NCBI RefSeq assembly: GCF_040581485.1
Contig: NC_090131.1
Span: forward strand, 27,230,532-27,294,531
DNA: 64,000 nt
From: Linepithema humile
Taxonomy: Eukaryota > Arthropoda > Insecta > Hymenoptera > Formicidae
Direction of reading: 5' to 3'
The position numbers were made by a program, and so were the translations under genes. Below are positions 52,704-64,000 of the stretch, one piece after another. Below the pieces are notes generated by a model. That model did no database searches, was not told the origin of the DNA, and saw only the letters and a program-made list of their open reading frames with translations. Positions within the stretch are counted from its first letter, which is position 1, and every line of letters starts with the position of its first letter.

Positions 52704-53694
52704 TCTTTTTATAAATATGTTCAGCTTCAATATGTCCTGATATTTTACTCTTCGTAGAAGAAGTAATGTGTAAATACGTTTCCGCTTTTATAATTTTAAT
52801 TGCGATGAGGAATCATTATCGTTTTCCACCGGTGCAATTTTTCATTGTGTAAATATATACATTTATATAATAGATAAGACTTACTTATCGTTCTCACTTA
52901 TCATTTCATATTTAATAAGTGAATTGTACAATGTATATACGTGTTTTAGAAAAAGCATATTTCGAACTCGCATTACTAAGTAAAAATTAAATAAGCGTGA
53001 GCAGGAATGCATTTCATTTTTGTAATATTTGTCGTAATAATTTGTTTATTAAAAACAATAACAATAATAAAAAAAATTATGACTATGAAATAATTATTAA
53101 TCTGTCTTCAGTTCCTTCTGTCCGCAGCGCGTGATGCAAAGGCGCATATCGAATTGCCGCACTCATCGGCTAAGATTTCTCTGGAGAAAAGTGTCAGCGT
53201 CAGCGAAATTAATCTACACAGATCTTTTTTCATTCTTTATTCAGTTTTATATGTCCAGTATATTACAGGCGGTACCATGTATGGTTGCAATGTACATAAA
53301 TTATAAACACTCTTAAATTAAATTAAATTTTGTATCTATTATTAATTTTAATATTATATTATATTATAATTTTTTTTTGTAAATACGTAATTGTAATCAA
53401 TTTTTATTAGTTTCTTACAATTTTACAGATTTTTATTTTAATTGTACTTGAATCGTATGTACTTTTCGTTTTAACTTTGCGTTTGTATTTGGGAGCAATT
53501 CTTGACTGGGCTCTCACGATCGTGCGCAACGTTACAGCTTGCCTTTGCCTGGTCTGACGCGGCAGTGTCGATACGACAGCGGTGGTCGCTGGTCGGCTTT
53601 GCGCATTGGGGTCGAGCGATCCGACGTAATGTGAAGAACTAAAAACTGGTTTTCCGCTGGTCCGCGTAGATAGTTGTGCACATCGCCAGGAATC
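52704..53694. other. Transporter 3' UTR and nexin upstream region
   Basis: The first part is AT-rich with AATAAA at 53066-53071 as a possible poly(A) signal for the transporter. From about 53490 to 53694 the sequence is GC-richer, as expected for the promoter/5' untranslated part of the nexin gene. No coding exon is seen. Confidence 0.4.
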
Positions 53695-56367
53695 ATGGAA
53701 GAGGTATTTCAGAACGGAAATTATCAGAGGGAGGCTAACGCCAACAACATGACCGCCGTGGAGACGCGGAAAGAGGTAAAGAGAAGCCTGGGCTTATTTT
53801 CCACGTTTCTCTGGCAAATCGATACACATCGCTCTCTCATCGCGCTTCGTCTATTCGGAGTCCGTATCGCGTTCTTGCTCGTCTCGTGGCAAACGACTTG
53901 GGAGTTTCAGGAAGTTCCCTGTTGGACGCTTGGTGGATTAGAGAGAAGTGTCGATTAATAAAGTTCAGTTTTAATTAACTCTACAGCTAGCGAATGTATG
54001 TCGCGCAATAATCAGCACGAGCAACGCGCAGCGTCTCTCAATCGGTGTCACTGACTCGTATCCTCCCTACAATTTCTTCGTATATATCTTTGTATATTTT
54101 CGGTGTGAGTTCGTGAATACAATTGTTGCGCGCTAATGTTTGTGTACGAAACTTACCGCCGAAATCGTGATATGAGTGCGAAAAACATACGGATAAGGAA
54201 GCAACTCAAATTCTCTCAAATTCGTCAAAAGACTGAATATATGTGATATTTCAGGACTGCCTACTCGACCACATAGAGATCTCAATAGTAGAAGCAGAGA
54301 AAAGGGCGAACCGGGCGCTTAATTTAAGGGAGTTCTACACAGTATACCTCATCGAAACTAAGTGAGTTGAAGGAACAAGAATATTTATTATATTTAAATT
54401 ATGTTCAAAAAATTTTGTTATTAATATGCCTGATTTTTTTTTTATTGCAGAGTCACTGATCCAGATTTTAAAAATGCATTAAGTAGGATAAGCTCATTAT
54501 GGCGACGATATACTGAATTCGAATTGCTTCGTGCTTATCTGGAAATTTCTTATCCTTATATTGTGTTACCGCCTTTACCAGAAAAAAAAGTTCTTTATGC
54601 GTGGCAGAAAGTGACGACTGACACATTCGATCCTGACTTTGTAGATCGCAGAAGAGCTGGTCTCGAGGTATGTTCGAAGTATCTGCTACAATAATACATT
54701 ATATAACGAATAAAATTGTAAACATATTTTTGTGCAGAATTTTCTGACAAGAGTAGCATCGCATCCTATACTTTCACGTGATGAACATTTCATGGGATTT
54801 CTCCAGCAGAAGGATGGCTGGAGAGAAAGTGTTAAAGAAACAGGTATTTTATTGCGAATCATGATAAAGAAAGTAATTGAAGAATTTAATTAAATTAAAA
54901 CTGAGTGAATTAACAAACTAGAAAGTTTACTAGATAGATTTATTATTTTTGCATAGGGTATCTGCAGATTGCAGAATCGAAACTAAAAGCGCTTAGTGTA
55001 GCAGTGCGATTAAGAAAGCCGGATAAACGATTCGAGACTATAAAAAATTATGGAATTGAACTGCAGGTATGCTAGTTAAAATAAGCTTTGCGATATTATA
55101 GGGTGATTCTATGTCAATACTTCCCATCTCTGTTTTAGAGTATTGATATATATATTTAAAAACCATCTTGAATATACCTATAACGTAAATTTGTGAGAGT
55201 ATTAACGAGCAATATGCCAGATTAATTTAATATTATGTCTTTGATAAGAAATATCAATAAGATAATATTGTAATTATTATGCGAGTATTTTTGTCAGTGA
55301 ATTACTGTACAACGTTGCTCTTGCAGAATAATTTGTGTAATCTGTTGCGAGTGCGTGCACGTCTCGTCGAGAAGCAACACAGTCTGTACAAATTACACGC
55401 AAATTACGGGCGTGTCTTCAGTGAATGGAGTGCCATAGAGAGAGAAATGGGCGATGGACTGCAGGTAACTTTGTTATAAAAATAGCATTGTAGCCCGTGC
55501 CGAAAATATCGATTTTACTTACTAACGCTGGAAAGACAATAAAATGACGCGGTGGATGAGCGAAGAGGCGCAGTTTAAATATAAAAATTGCAAAACACCG
55601 CATTACAGCCTGTTTTCTTAGAAATCGGGACACTACTTGGACTCATTAGCGGCAACAATAGATTCCACTCTCGAGGAAGAAGAGCTTATAGCCGATCAGC
55701 TGAAGGAGTGGTTGTTTGGTGCGTCGGCGTTACAGGCTGTGGTTAGACGCAGAGAAGCTTTACAGTTGGCTAAGGACGAGGCTCACAATGCCTTAACCGC
55801 TGCGTTCGAACAAAAGGATAAAGTTATGCAAGGTATTAAAATAATATTAGAATTATTTAATTTTTAATTGTTGAATTGTGGAAAATAATACATCTTTTGT
55901 ATTTTTAAGGTAAAGCCGGTCTGATGTCGCGCTTATTTGGCTCGGTGGATACCGAAGAGGTTCGCGAACTAAAAATAATCCATCTGGAACAGCAGATCGC
56001 GCAGCACGATGAAGCCGTAAAACAAGTTGACGAAGATTTAAAGTAAGAGATCGTGTCTACGTGCCATTATTTTAATATTTGTCTGCAAATGCATAATCTC
56101 TCCAAATTGTTTTACAGATCTTTTTCCATCAAAGCTATGGTGGATATCGAGAGATTCCAGCACCAAAAAGTTGTCGATCTAAAAGAAACTTTGGCAACTT
56201 ATTGTGTTTTGCAATTTAAGTTGGCTAGAAAGGTTGGTATTAAGTTTGATACTTTACAGATTTGATTTCGTGACGCCTTTTGACGATCGCATTATTTTTT
56301 TTTTTTCTTATTACAGGGTCTTCAAGCTTGGCAGCACATTAAAGGTTGTCTCGAAAGTATACCGTGA
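53695..56367 (+). CDS. Snx4: Sorting nexin 4 (PX-BAR protein)
   Basis: Ten exons: 53695-53775, 54255-54361, 54451-54667, 54738-54843, 54957-55066, 55327-55464, 55622-55832, 55910-56042, 56118-56232, 56317-56367. They join in frame to 422 residues, a little shorter than human SNX4 (450). The PX domain (about 30-150) carries LWRRYTEFELLRAYL with the phosphoinositide-binding RRY (81-83) and the VLPPLPEKK loop (101-109), then DRRRAGLENFLTRVASHPIL. Residues from about 200 form the predicted helical BAR domain, including GLMSRLFGSVDTEEVRELK near 330 and a tail ending GLQAWQHIKGCLESIP. SNX4 binds PI3P on early endosomes, drives tubular recycling (for example of transferrin receptor) and assists autophagy. 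The exon 9 donor (GTTGGT) is unusual, but frame and family match support it. The gene follows the transporter on the same strand after ~1 kb. Confidence 0.93.
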
Positions 56368-59300
56368 AGAAATTCATGACGCTTCACAAAGCAGACTGTC
56401 ACAGAACAATAATCGTTCCCGCGTTTCCCGTGAGATATACATTCCTACATTTGTAAGTTCACTCATGCCGTACGCTTATTATCATATTGATGTATATGAT
56501 TGTTATTATTTAATGTCAGACTTATAGGGGATATTATATATGTATGTAATTCATGTTGGATATATATATATATATTATATACATATATATAAATATGTCA
56601 AGACACACATTATATTTAAATATTTATATGTATTTAGTACACCGCTTATGCGCGGACACAAATAATTACAATCATTACACGAAAAATTGTATTTAATTGT
56701 GTAATACAAAAAAATGCAATATGCAAATTATATTTGACATAATTTGTCAAATTTGCTATATGTAAATGACGATAAATGGGATCGTTGTTGATGTAATTTT
56801 TTATACACTGTCTTTTCGTCGTTAAGTAAGCACTTTAATTAATTCTACTTTCTACATTGAACCTACATATTTAATCTTCTGATGCTAAATTATATTTGTT
56901 TCTTTAAACAAATATGAAATGTATTTGTTATAATATCAATAATTGATGTGCACGGGATAAAATTAATTGTGTATTATTAATGCTACTCTTGTTTATTATA
57001 GATCTTTCTGTAGCTATTTTCAGTATTATTATTACATTGCAAACGTTGTTAAAGTTTAGTATATTAATCTTTTCTAATTGTTTATAATGTAGAATATATA
57101 TTTTTTTACAATATATATTAGATGTAATTTATCGACGATAAATTTATTTTCATTAAATTTTTTATTTGAATCTCAAATAATAAGTTCTGTTAGAAATTCA
57201 GTATGATATTATGTGAGCGTAATTATGTTTTTTGTTTCAAATATCATAAATTTTTATATATATTTGGTTTTATGTTATAATCAGATAATTAAATATATAC
57301 AATTCACAATCTGTGTCTCTTTATTGGCAAATATAATATTCCTCGATTTTATTTCTCTTCAAAGTATTATTCTCTTTTCCATTATTTTCTTTTTATAAGA
57401 ATAGTTTATACACGTGGACTTAAAAAAAACATTGCAATCAACTTTACGGAGGATTAGCGAAATTGCACAGAATGATTGCTGTATGAATTAAAATGCAGTT
57501 ATGGAGATTTTATCCACGTATATATTTCCATTTGTCAGTTTGTTCTGGCGATTTAATCACTCAATTGTAACAATGTGCGTTGTGTTATTTTTACGATATT
57601 CCGCAGAGAGATAATAAAAAAACACTCCGTAGAATCTATTTTCTACCGATGAATCCACATGCGATTTCAGAATATGATTTCCCGCCAACTCAAACGTGTT
57701 CCTGCTCATCTGTCCAAATATTAAAGATAATTTTGTCTTGGCGACTCCGAATATATGGAAACCCTAAAATAATTTTCAAGGGCATGTGAATACAAAAATA
57801 CACATATGATTGCATTATTTATAAAAATAATAAAGATAGTGCGTTGCGGCATATAGATTATTTTTGTCAAACGCATCGTTCCATTGAAGGGGAGAGGAAA
57901 GTAAAATACCAAATAAATTTAAGATGCATTGCAGGCGCTCATCTGTTATTATCAAAAATATCCTGATTTGAGGTATGTATACACTTACGAATAACATCAA
58001 TAAGACACGTGGATAAAAATAAAGAGAATTTTACAATTATTTATATTATTTTATAAATAATCATTTATACTTATATATACATATAATATATATGTCATTT
58101 ACATAAATAATATCACATTATCGAAGTTAAATCGACGTGAAAAGAGTGACAATATCTTATGCTAAGATGTACGCTACAGCATTACGTTCTACATTAACAC
58201 GAAACATCTGTCTTTGTAACATTCGCAGACTTGAATCTACAATAAACTCGACATATTTGTTTCGATTTGATCAGATCATATGAAATAATTACGCATAATG
58301 TTTCGATAAAGAATGAAGAGAATTTACAGGTAAGAATGTTTTTGTTTTATTGGAAAATGAGTGTCGTTGCAACTTGTGCGTATTGCGACACGCAATGTCG
58401 AAAGCGTGTACACGCGATATGCTGTCAAAACGCATGACACGTGTTAATCGTTAACGCCCATGAAACTCCAAGGTAATCAGTTCTACTTGATTTCAGAGCT
58501 GGCTTTGAATCCGTATTGAATACTCTACGCGAATATATGTTTTAAATAATCAATTTAATTTATACTACTCTATATATAATGCTGTCATATTTCAAGATAA
58601 TTATCTATTATGATATTTGCGTACTTAGCAACAATTGGCATATTGTTATTTTTAGGTTTTTAACAAAAGCGTCGAATAGCAAAAAATTAAATTTATTGAA
58701 TAAAATATAAAAATATTTTAATCTACTTCCAAATTTTACGTTTTTTAAAAATGACACTTTATTTTATTTCATTATGTTTCCAATATCAATAATCCTGCAT
58801 TAGAGAGATTATAGTTATAGAATTACAGTTTTGATATTGGAAATGCGATATTGTAAAATCAAAAAACAGGACGTGATTAATATATGTATTATTTGCGCTC
58901 CAATAGATTGGTATAATATATCAGAAAACTTTTGGGAATGTGATCAATGAGTGTGTGTATGTGTATGACGAGAATGCATTGCGGAAAAATTTATGAGTCG
59001 GATCGCAGCGTTGGCTGACTTATTAAGTTATCGCGATATGCTACGGCGATATTTCTGACATATTTACTCTATCGGTGTCGCGAATTATGTATTTGTAGCT
59101 CTTGCGAAACGTGGAATGCCAGCATCCGAGGATTATGAGGTTACGCGAAATTCGTTTGACAAACGCGTAAAGTATATATCACGATGATAGTGTCATGTAT
59201 TTTCCAGAAATGTCTATATTTTCTACGTTCGTTGGACATATATAAGGGCTTTTGAATTAATCATGAGTCAAAGTTACAAACACTCGTTTCAATCTTCGTC

Positions 59301-59503
59301 AAAGAAGAATTCACAAATCACGACCCCTCGGATCTTCAGATTGTCGGACCTTGATTGAATAATTGATTACGGCGCCATTATCCTCTGTCATCCATCCCGT
59401 AATGATCATTAACGACGTTGCGTCGTTTGCAAACGCGGGCCGACAAAAATAGTCGAAATCAGTCTTCTCGAAGATCTCGAGTTGCAGAAACCTGAGATGA
59501 GAT
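56368..59503. other. AT-rich intergenic region between nexin and receptor genes
   Basis: The two genes converge here. I see 3' untranslated-like AT-rich sequence, a broken (TA)n tract near 56558-56600, and no recognisable exon or RNA gene on either strand. Confidence 0.45.
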
Positions 59504-60756
59504 TCACGCTGGTCGCTGCTCGTTGTCATCGCGAATGTTCCACATCGTCATGGACAGTTCCTCGCGTGGACAGTTCCCGGACTCGTGATTCTCGGCTACG
59601 GTCGATCTTCCGGGAAATTTGAGATCCTTTAGCCCGGGCAACCACTTTAGGAACCTCCACCACTTCTTTTCGGAAGCGTTGGCATTGGGCATTTTCACGC
59701 TCTTGTATCTCGTTCTCTTCGACCACGTTGTATCCTGATTTCTGCGGATCGAACGATCCCTCCCACGATGGCCCTCGCACCTGTTATGCCCGCTGATCGG
59801 CTGCAGGTTGTTCTTTGTCACTGCGATATCGTTGTTGTTTCGTGTTTCTTTGGTGTGTTCTTTGCGCATCGAATTGGCCCTGACGTCCGGAATATCAATC
59901 GACTTCGGTAGATTTTCCGGATTGTTTATGGCCTGCTTTTGGCTATCCTCGCCGGAATTTCCGGAGCCCTCCATACTTTCTGGCATTACACAGGATGCAC
60001 CACCGGTTCCTGCTGTCCTTGAGTTGCAAGGACCGACCGTCCTTTGTTGAGATCGCGACAAGCTGGAATAAGATCGTTGCTCGTTACGCGCTGGCAATCC
60101 AGGAAGTCTGCAGCTCTTCGATAATGTCTCCTATAACAGATTAAATTAGATTTGTTTCACAATTTATAATTCAAGATTTATAAGATTTATAAGATAAGAT
60201 TTATTTCATTTTCTCTATAGCAGAGCAATAATCGAGAAACTACTTTATTTTAAAAAGATCAATTTATAAGATTTGAAAATCAACTTTATAATTGTGTGTA
60301 TTATTTACTGTCGCTTGCAGGATATTCATTTAATAATACATTTTATTAAATTTTTAAGTTGCATTGATTTTTTTAATATTGTTTCCTAAAATTAAAAAAT
60401 AACCATTAATTTCATTTTAGTTCTTTATAATTTTAATGAAAATATGTAACCAATTATTTGATAAAAATATCAATAAAAATTTGATTTTTTTTTGCTTTAG
60501 ATAACAATTTACATTTTTATTTCACTTACCATAAACGCCATGCGAAATTTGTTCGACATGATGTTATAAAGTATTGGGTTGATCGTCGTCGATACGTAAT
60601 ATAAAACGCCTGAGACGTAGGTTATAAGAAGATAAAGATACTCCATCCATGGACCATTTGACGTCATATGATCCTCTGTATTAGTTCCATATATAGCAAT
60701 CAATCGTTGCACGTGAAATGGAGCCCAACAAATGAAGAATGCTATCACGACTGCGA
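59504..60756 (-). CDS. Pyrokinin-receptor-like neuropeptide GPCR, 3' part only
   Basis: Two exons, 60756-60530 and 60130-59504, give the C-terminal ~284 residues. The first holds helix 6 (VVIAFFICWAPFHVQRL), an extracellular loop, helix 7 with YVSGVLYYVSTTINPILYN (the NPxxY-type motif is NPILY), then MSNKFRMAFM. The GTAAGT donor and GAG-starting exon join in phase 0 into a ~209-residue, polar, charged tail ending at TGA. The helix 7 wording fits insect pyrokinin receptors (neuromedin-U-receptor relatives) better than CAPA receptors, which usually lack GVLYYVSTT. Such receptors sit in the plasma membrane and signal through G proteins on binding FxPRL-amide peptides. Helices 1-5 should lie at higher coordinates; I could not identify them by 64000, so they are in long-intron territory or beyond the window. 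Confidence 0.8.
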
Positions 60757-63700
60757 CTGCAACAATTAGTAAATATTTCATATAATTTTATAAAATAAAA
60801 ATGTCGTCACTTAACTATATCTTATATCCTTGTTAACTCGAAGAAAATCTATACATTAGCATTAGTTTCCCTTTTTATTCCTCTTTTTATAGTGAATTAT
60901 TATTGAAAACACACATCAGATCGATTGTATGTAAATATACGTGTGTAATGAATTTATAATAGTAAATAATTTTTAAAATGCGTGTGTCTTAGTCACGTCA
61001 ACTAGAAAAAGATTAATAGTGTAATAAATCAAGTGTCACGATTGAAAAGACACAAAGGTATAGATAGAACAGCATGTTTAAAAATTCCACCCATATGCGT
61101 ACCAATACGTACTACATAAATATAAATGACATGAAAAATATGGTAAAAAAATTTTTTTTTATTAAAACCGATAGTATTGATAGATTTTATTCAGATATAT
61201 ATTTATGCAAGGTTATAAGAGACTTTTTTATCGTGAGCGAATATGAAATAACGTAAACATCAATTAAAATATGGCTTTAAATATCGGATATTACGCAAAA
61301 TGTTTACTTCATCGAAGTAATATGACCTAGGATAGATGTAATAATAACACGGGAAAATTCCATTGTAATGTAAAGCTCCGATAAATCTCAAGATCGATCA
61401 TAATGAAATTCCATTATGATTCATATGAATAAATATTAATAGCTCTTAATACTTTGACGAAATATATATATAGTAAGAATATGGAGCAAAATAATATTTA
61501 GTGCGATTTTTGGATTTTCCCGATCTCCGCGACTTCCTTTGTGTAAATTAAGTTTAGGATTTTAAACCGCTTAATTATCACATGAAAGAAAACCTTTATG
61601 CGATGAATGATATTTAACCGTAATTATTCTTATCGGATGTTATTATATCCTATTACATCTATGTAATTGTCTATTGTACACTTATTATCTTGGGCAATTA
61701 CAGCGTTATGCAATTTTGCAAAAAAGTTTTGCAAAAAAGAAGCGTAACTTCTCTTCTTTTCGTTTCACATCTTTGAATTATTACAAATATTATACAACGG
61801 TAAATAAAAACGTCATCAATATATAAAATCCAGATGTGTATATGCTAAACACAATATTCTTTTTGTAGAAAGTAATTTTTGTTGTATGAAATCAATATTT
61901 GATTTATGAAATTGATTTGTTTTATGTTTATGTAACAAATAATACTTCTGTTTTATAAAATCTGTTTAAGTGAAATTTTGAGAGGAAGAAAGAGTAAAAC
62001 AGAAATATCTGAAGTCATCTGAAGTGACCTGAGTGACCTAAATGACCCAGTTTTATTTTGACGGTGCTATTTACTTCCTGTTTTTTACATAAATCAGAAG
62101 ATTCTGATAATATATCTTCTTACTTCTTATATATTTCCTGTATTTTTGTTTGCGTCAAACTCAAATTTGAATACAGCTTGTATTAGCTTATATTTCGTAA
62201 TAATTATATTTCAATAAGTAAATGTATGAACATAAAGTTTATAAACATTAGATATTTTCTATCAGAATTATCTGCATCTTCCATAAATCAGGAGTCAAAA
62301 AGTGGAACATACTTAATGACGTGATCAATTTTACTTGCTCGCTCGCGGATGTGGTTTTTTCTTCTAAAAGAAAAGAGCACTGAGTAATAAATGCTCGGCG
62401 CCGTTTATATAATACTTTATGATAAATGCACGTTCTTGTTTCTGGCTGAATCGATTATTCCCAACGGCTCACAAGGCTCAATGTGAGGTCTTATCATGAG
62501 TAACTAAAGTTGCGGTAAGTTTTGCATTTGCAACTAGTAACGGTATGAGGTAACGTGTCGTAAGGAAGCACATGTGCTGAACGACTAAGCTTATTAAACC
62601 TGTATATAGAGAGTTTACATTGTCAACACGATATGAATGGTATTGCGCTGCAGACTGCATGACTGCGCAGTGCCCTTCAACAGGCACTTTACTTTGAATA
62701 TTCGTTAGTTTGCTGCAAATATTCACCACGTGAAGTGCCACATGAAAACATTTAAAGTCAATCTTGATAGATAATATTACATAAGACAAGATGTAGTAAA
62801 TTGCACTTTTAGAATAAGTGTGAAAAAAATAACGCGTGTGCATTCTTGGAGCACAATAAAATCTTATCTGTATAGTCGTGATCGTTTTACTGTGACTGAA
62901 GTGAGCAACGGACATTTGTTATGGTATAAACAGCGTGCATATCTAATGTGAAATTGATCAACAAATACTTCGACGGAAAAAAGAGGCCATATTTTTGCCG
63001 AGTCATGTGTGATTTTCCTCGTAATGACGCGTATAAAACGATGTTCATTGTTAACAAGTATAATTCCAAAACTGAATGCTTAACATTTGAACTTGCAAAT
63101 TATGCAAATTGTACTTATAATTACATCAAACTGTATTTAACGTTGAACCACACATTGAAAGCTGCAGAAAGAAATAAAATAATAGATATAGAATAAAAGA
63201 TTAATAGGTACAATATTAAATCATGTGATTCAAATTGTCAGTTTTATTGTAAATTTTGAAGAAAATTCTATTTAATAATAATTATTAGTTATAATAAATA
63301 TTCTTATGTTATTATGACATATTTATCATAAAATCAATAATTTCGACTAAATTACTTAACATGATTTATAGAATTTTGCATTTAGCGTCACATTATTTAT
63401 CGACGAATGCAACGAACTGCTGTTAATCAAATCGCATACATAGTATACAACACGTGCAAGTATTATGCAAAAATATGTAATTTGCGATGTTGACACACAA
63501 GCACAGACTATATCGCCAGATAAATTGTTATTTTCCTACTCCAGACTCATTAGAGTTATTATTATTATGATTATCATGATGAAGAGTGATTAATTTGATT
63601 TGATAAAATGATTGAAGATGTTGTGCATATGCGTTTGTATTATTTCCCTTATTTCTGTCCGTATTAATGGACGGCTAATTATTTCATCAAGATTTCAAGA

Positions 63701-64000
63701 GTCATTAAAGTCAATCATATCCGTCGCATTAGATTTTTTTTTTCATTCAAAAGGATTATTAATCCCTGACGCGCATTTATATCAACGCAAACAATAATAG
63801 CGGTCCTTTATGATGGATCGATTGTCGTAAGAAAACGCGTTCTTTATTACGTGCAACCTACGCTACACGTACGAATAATAAAAAAAATACTACTGAGAAA
63901 AATCCGTAAGGCCGAGAAAGCACATTCACTCACGACGTAAAGACACTTCGATGATGGAGTAAGATTTGTAAAAATACAATTCATCTCCTCTCCCGCTTTT
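60757..64000. other. Upstream intron/flank of the receptor gene, no exon recognised
   Basis: This must include intron sequence of the receptor gene, but I found no segment resembling receptor helices 1-5 on the minus strand. A 145-codon minus frame at 62478-62915 lacks such motifs. The rest is AT-rich and unremarkable. Confidence 0.4.

Noticed and set aside
62478..62915. 145-codon minus-strand frame, considered as an upstream receptor exon
   Set aside because: It lacks any helix 1-5 motif of neuropeptide receptors and the flanking splice sites are not convincing.
1..64000. tRNA, rRNA, CRISPR arrays, viral insertions or transposase genes
   Set aside because: No cloverleaf-like box pair, rRNA core motif, regularly spaced repeat array or transposase/reverse transcriptase motif was recognised by eye; a covariance-model or profile search would be decisive.

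Overview
The window is eukaryotic, nuclear and AT-rich. Genes are split into short exons with GT-AG introns, and microsatellites and small inverted-repeat elements are scattered between them. The gene content (two insect-type heme peroxidases, a two-BIR/RING apoptosis inhibitor, a pyrokinin-type neuropeptide receptor, an SV2-like transporter, sorting nexin 4) points to a holometabolous insect. A hymenopteran, probably an ant, is my best inference, but the sequence alone does not prove it. There is no operon, CRISPR array or other prokaryotic system.

Layout. 2659-4214 (+): a four-exon LRMDA-like leucine-rich-repeat gene whose start codon is split by an intron. 4885-5925: a degenerate tandem repeat with CCAAT motifs. 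6327-14200 (-): peroxidase A, 13 coding exons, with a ~620 bp foldback inside one intron. 14205-22132: intergenic, no gene seen. 22190-23377 (+): an IAP with two BIR domains and a RING, followed at once by a MITE (23451-23913). 25263-38402 (-): peroxidase B, 13 coding exons including a probable first exon about 5.5 kb upstream of the second. 38403-48450: mostly empty DNA with a 130 bp foldback and a long (TA)n tract. 48451-52703 (+): an SV2-like major facilitator transporter, 11 exons. 53695-56367 (+): sorting nexin 4, 10 exons. 59504-60756 (-): the last two exons of a pyrokinin-receptor-like GPCR whose 5' part I could not find in the window.

Gene models were built by hand: splice sites were chosen so that intron phase and family motifs agree. 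For the peroxidases, the IAP, the nexin and the LRR gene, all exons add up to open frames ending in a stop. The two peroxidases are tandem paralogues on the same strand. They share the phase of 11 introns and several exact exon lengths, yet only A keeps a histidine at the expected proximal heme-ligand position; B has asparagine there.

I see no pathway linking the genes; this looks like an ordinary insect gene neighbourhood. The points most worth a second look are the divergent active site of peroxidase B, the intronic long hairpin in peroxidase A, the split start codons, the irregular splice junction in the transporter, and the small foldback/MITE elements.
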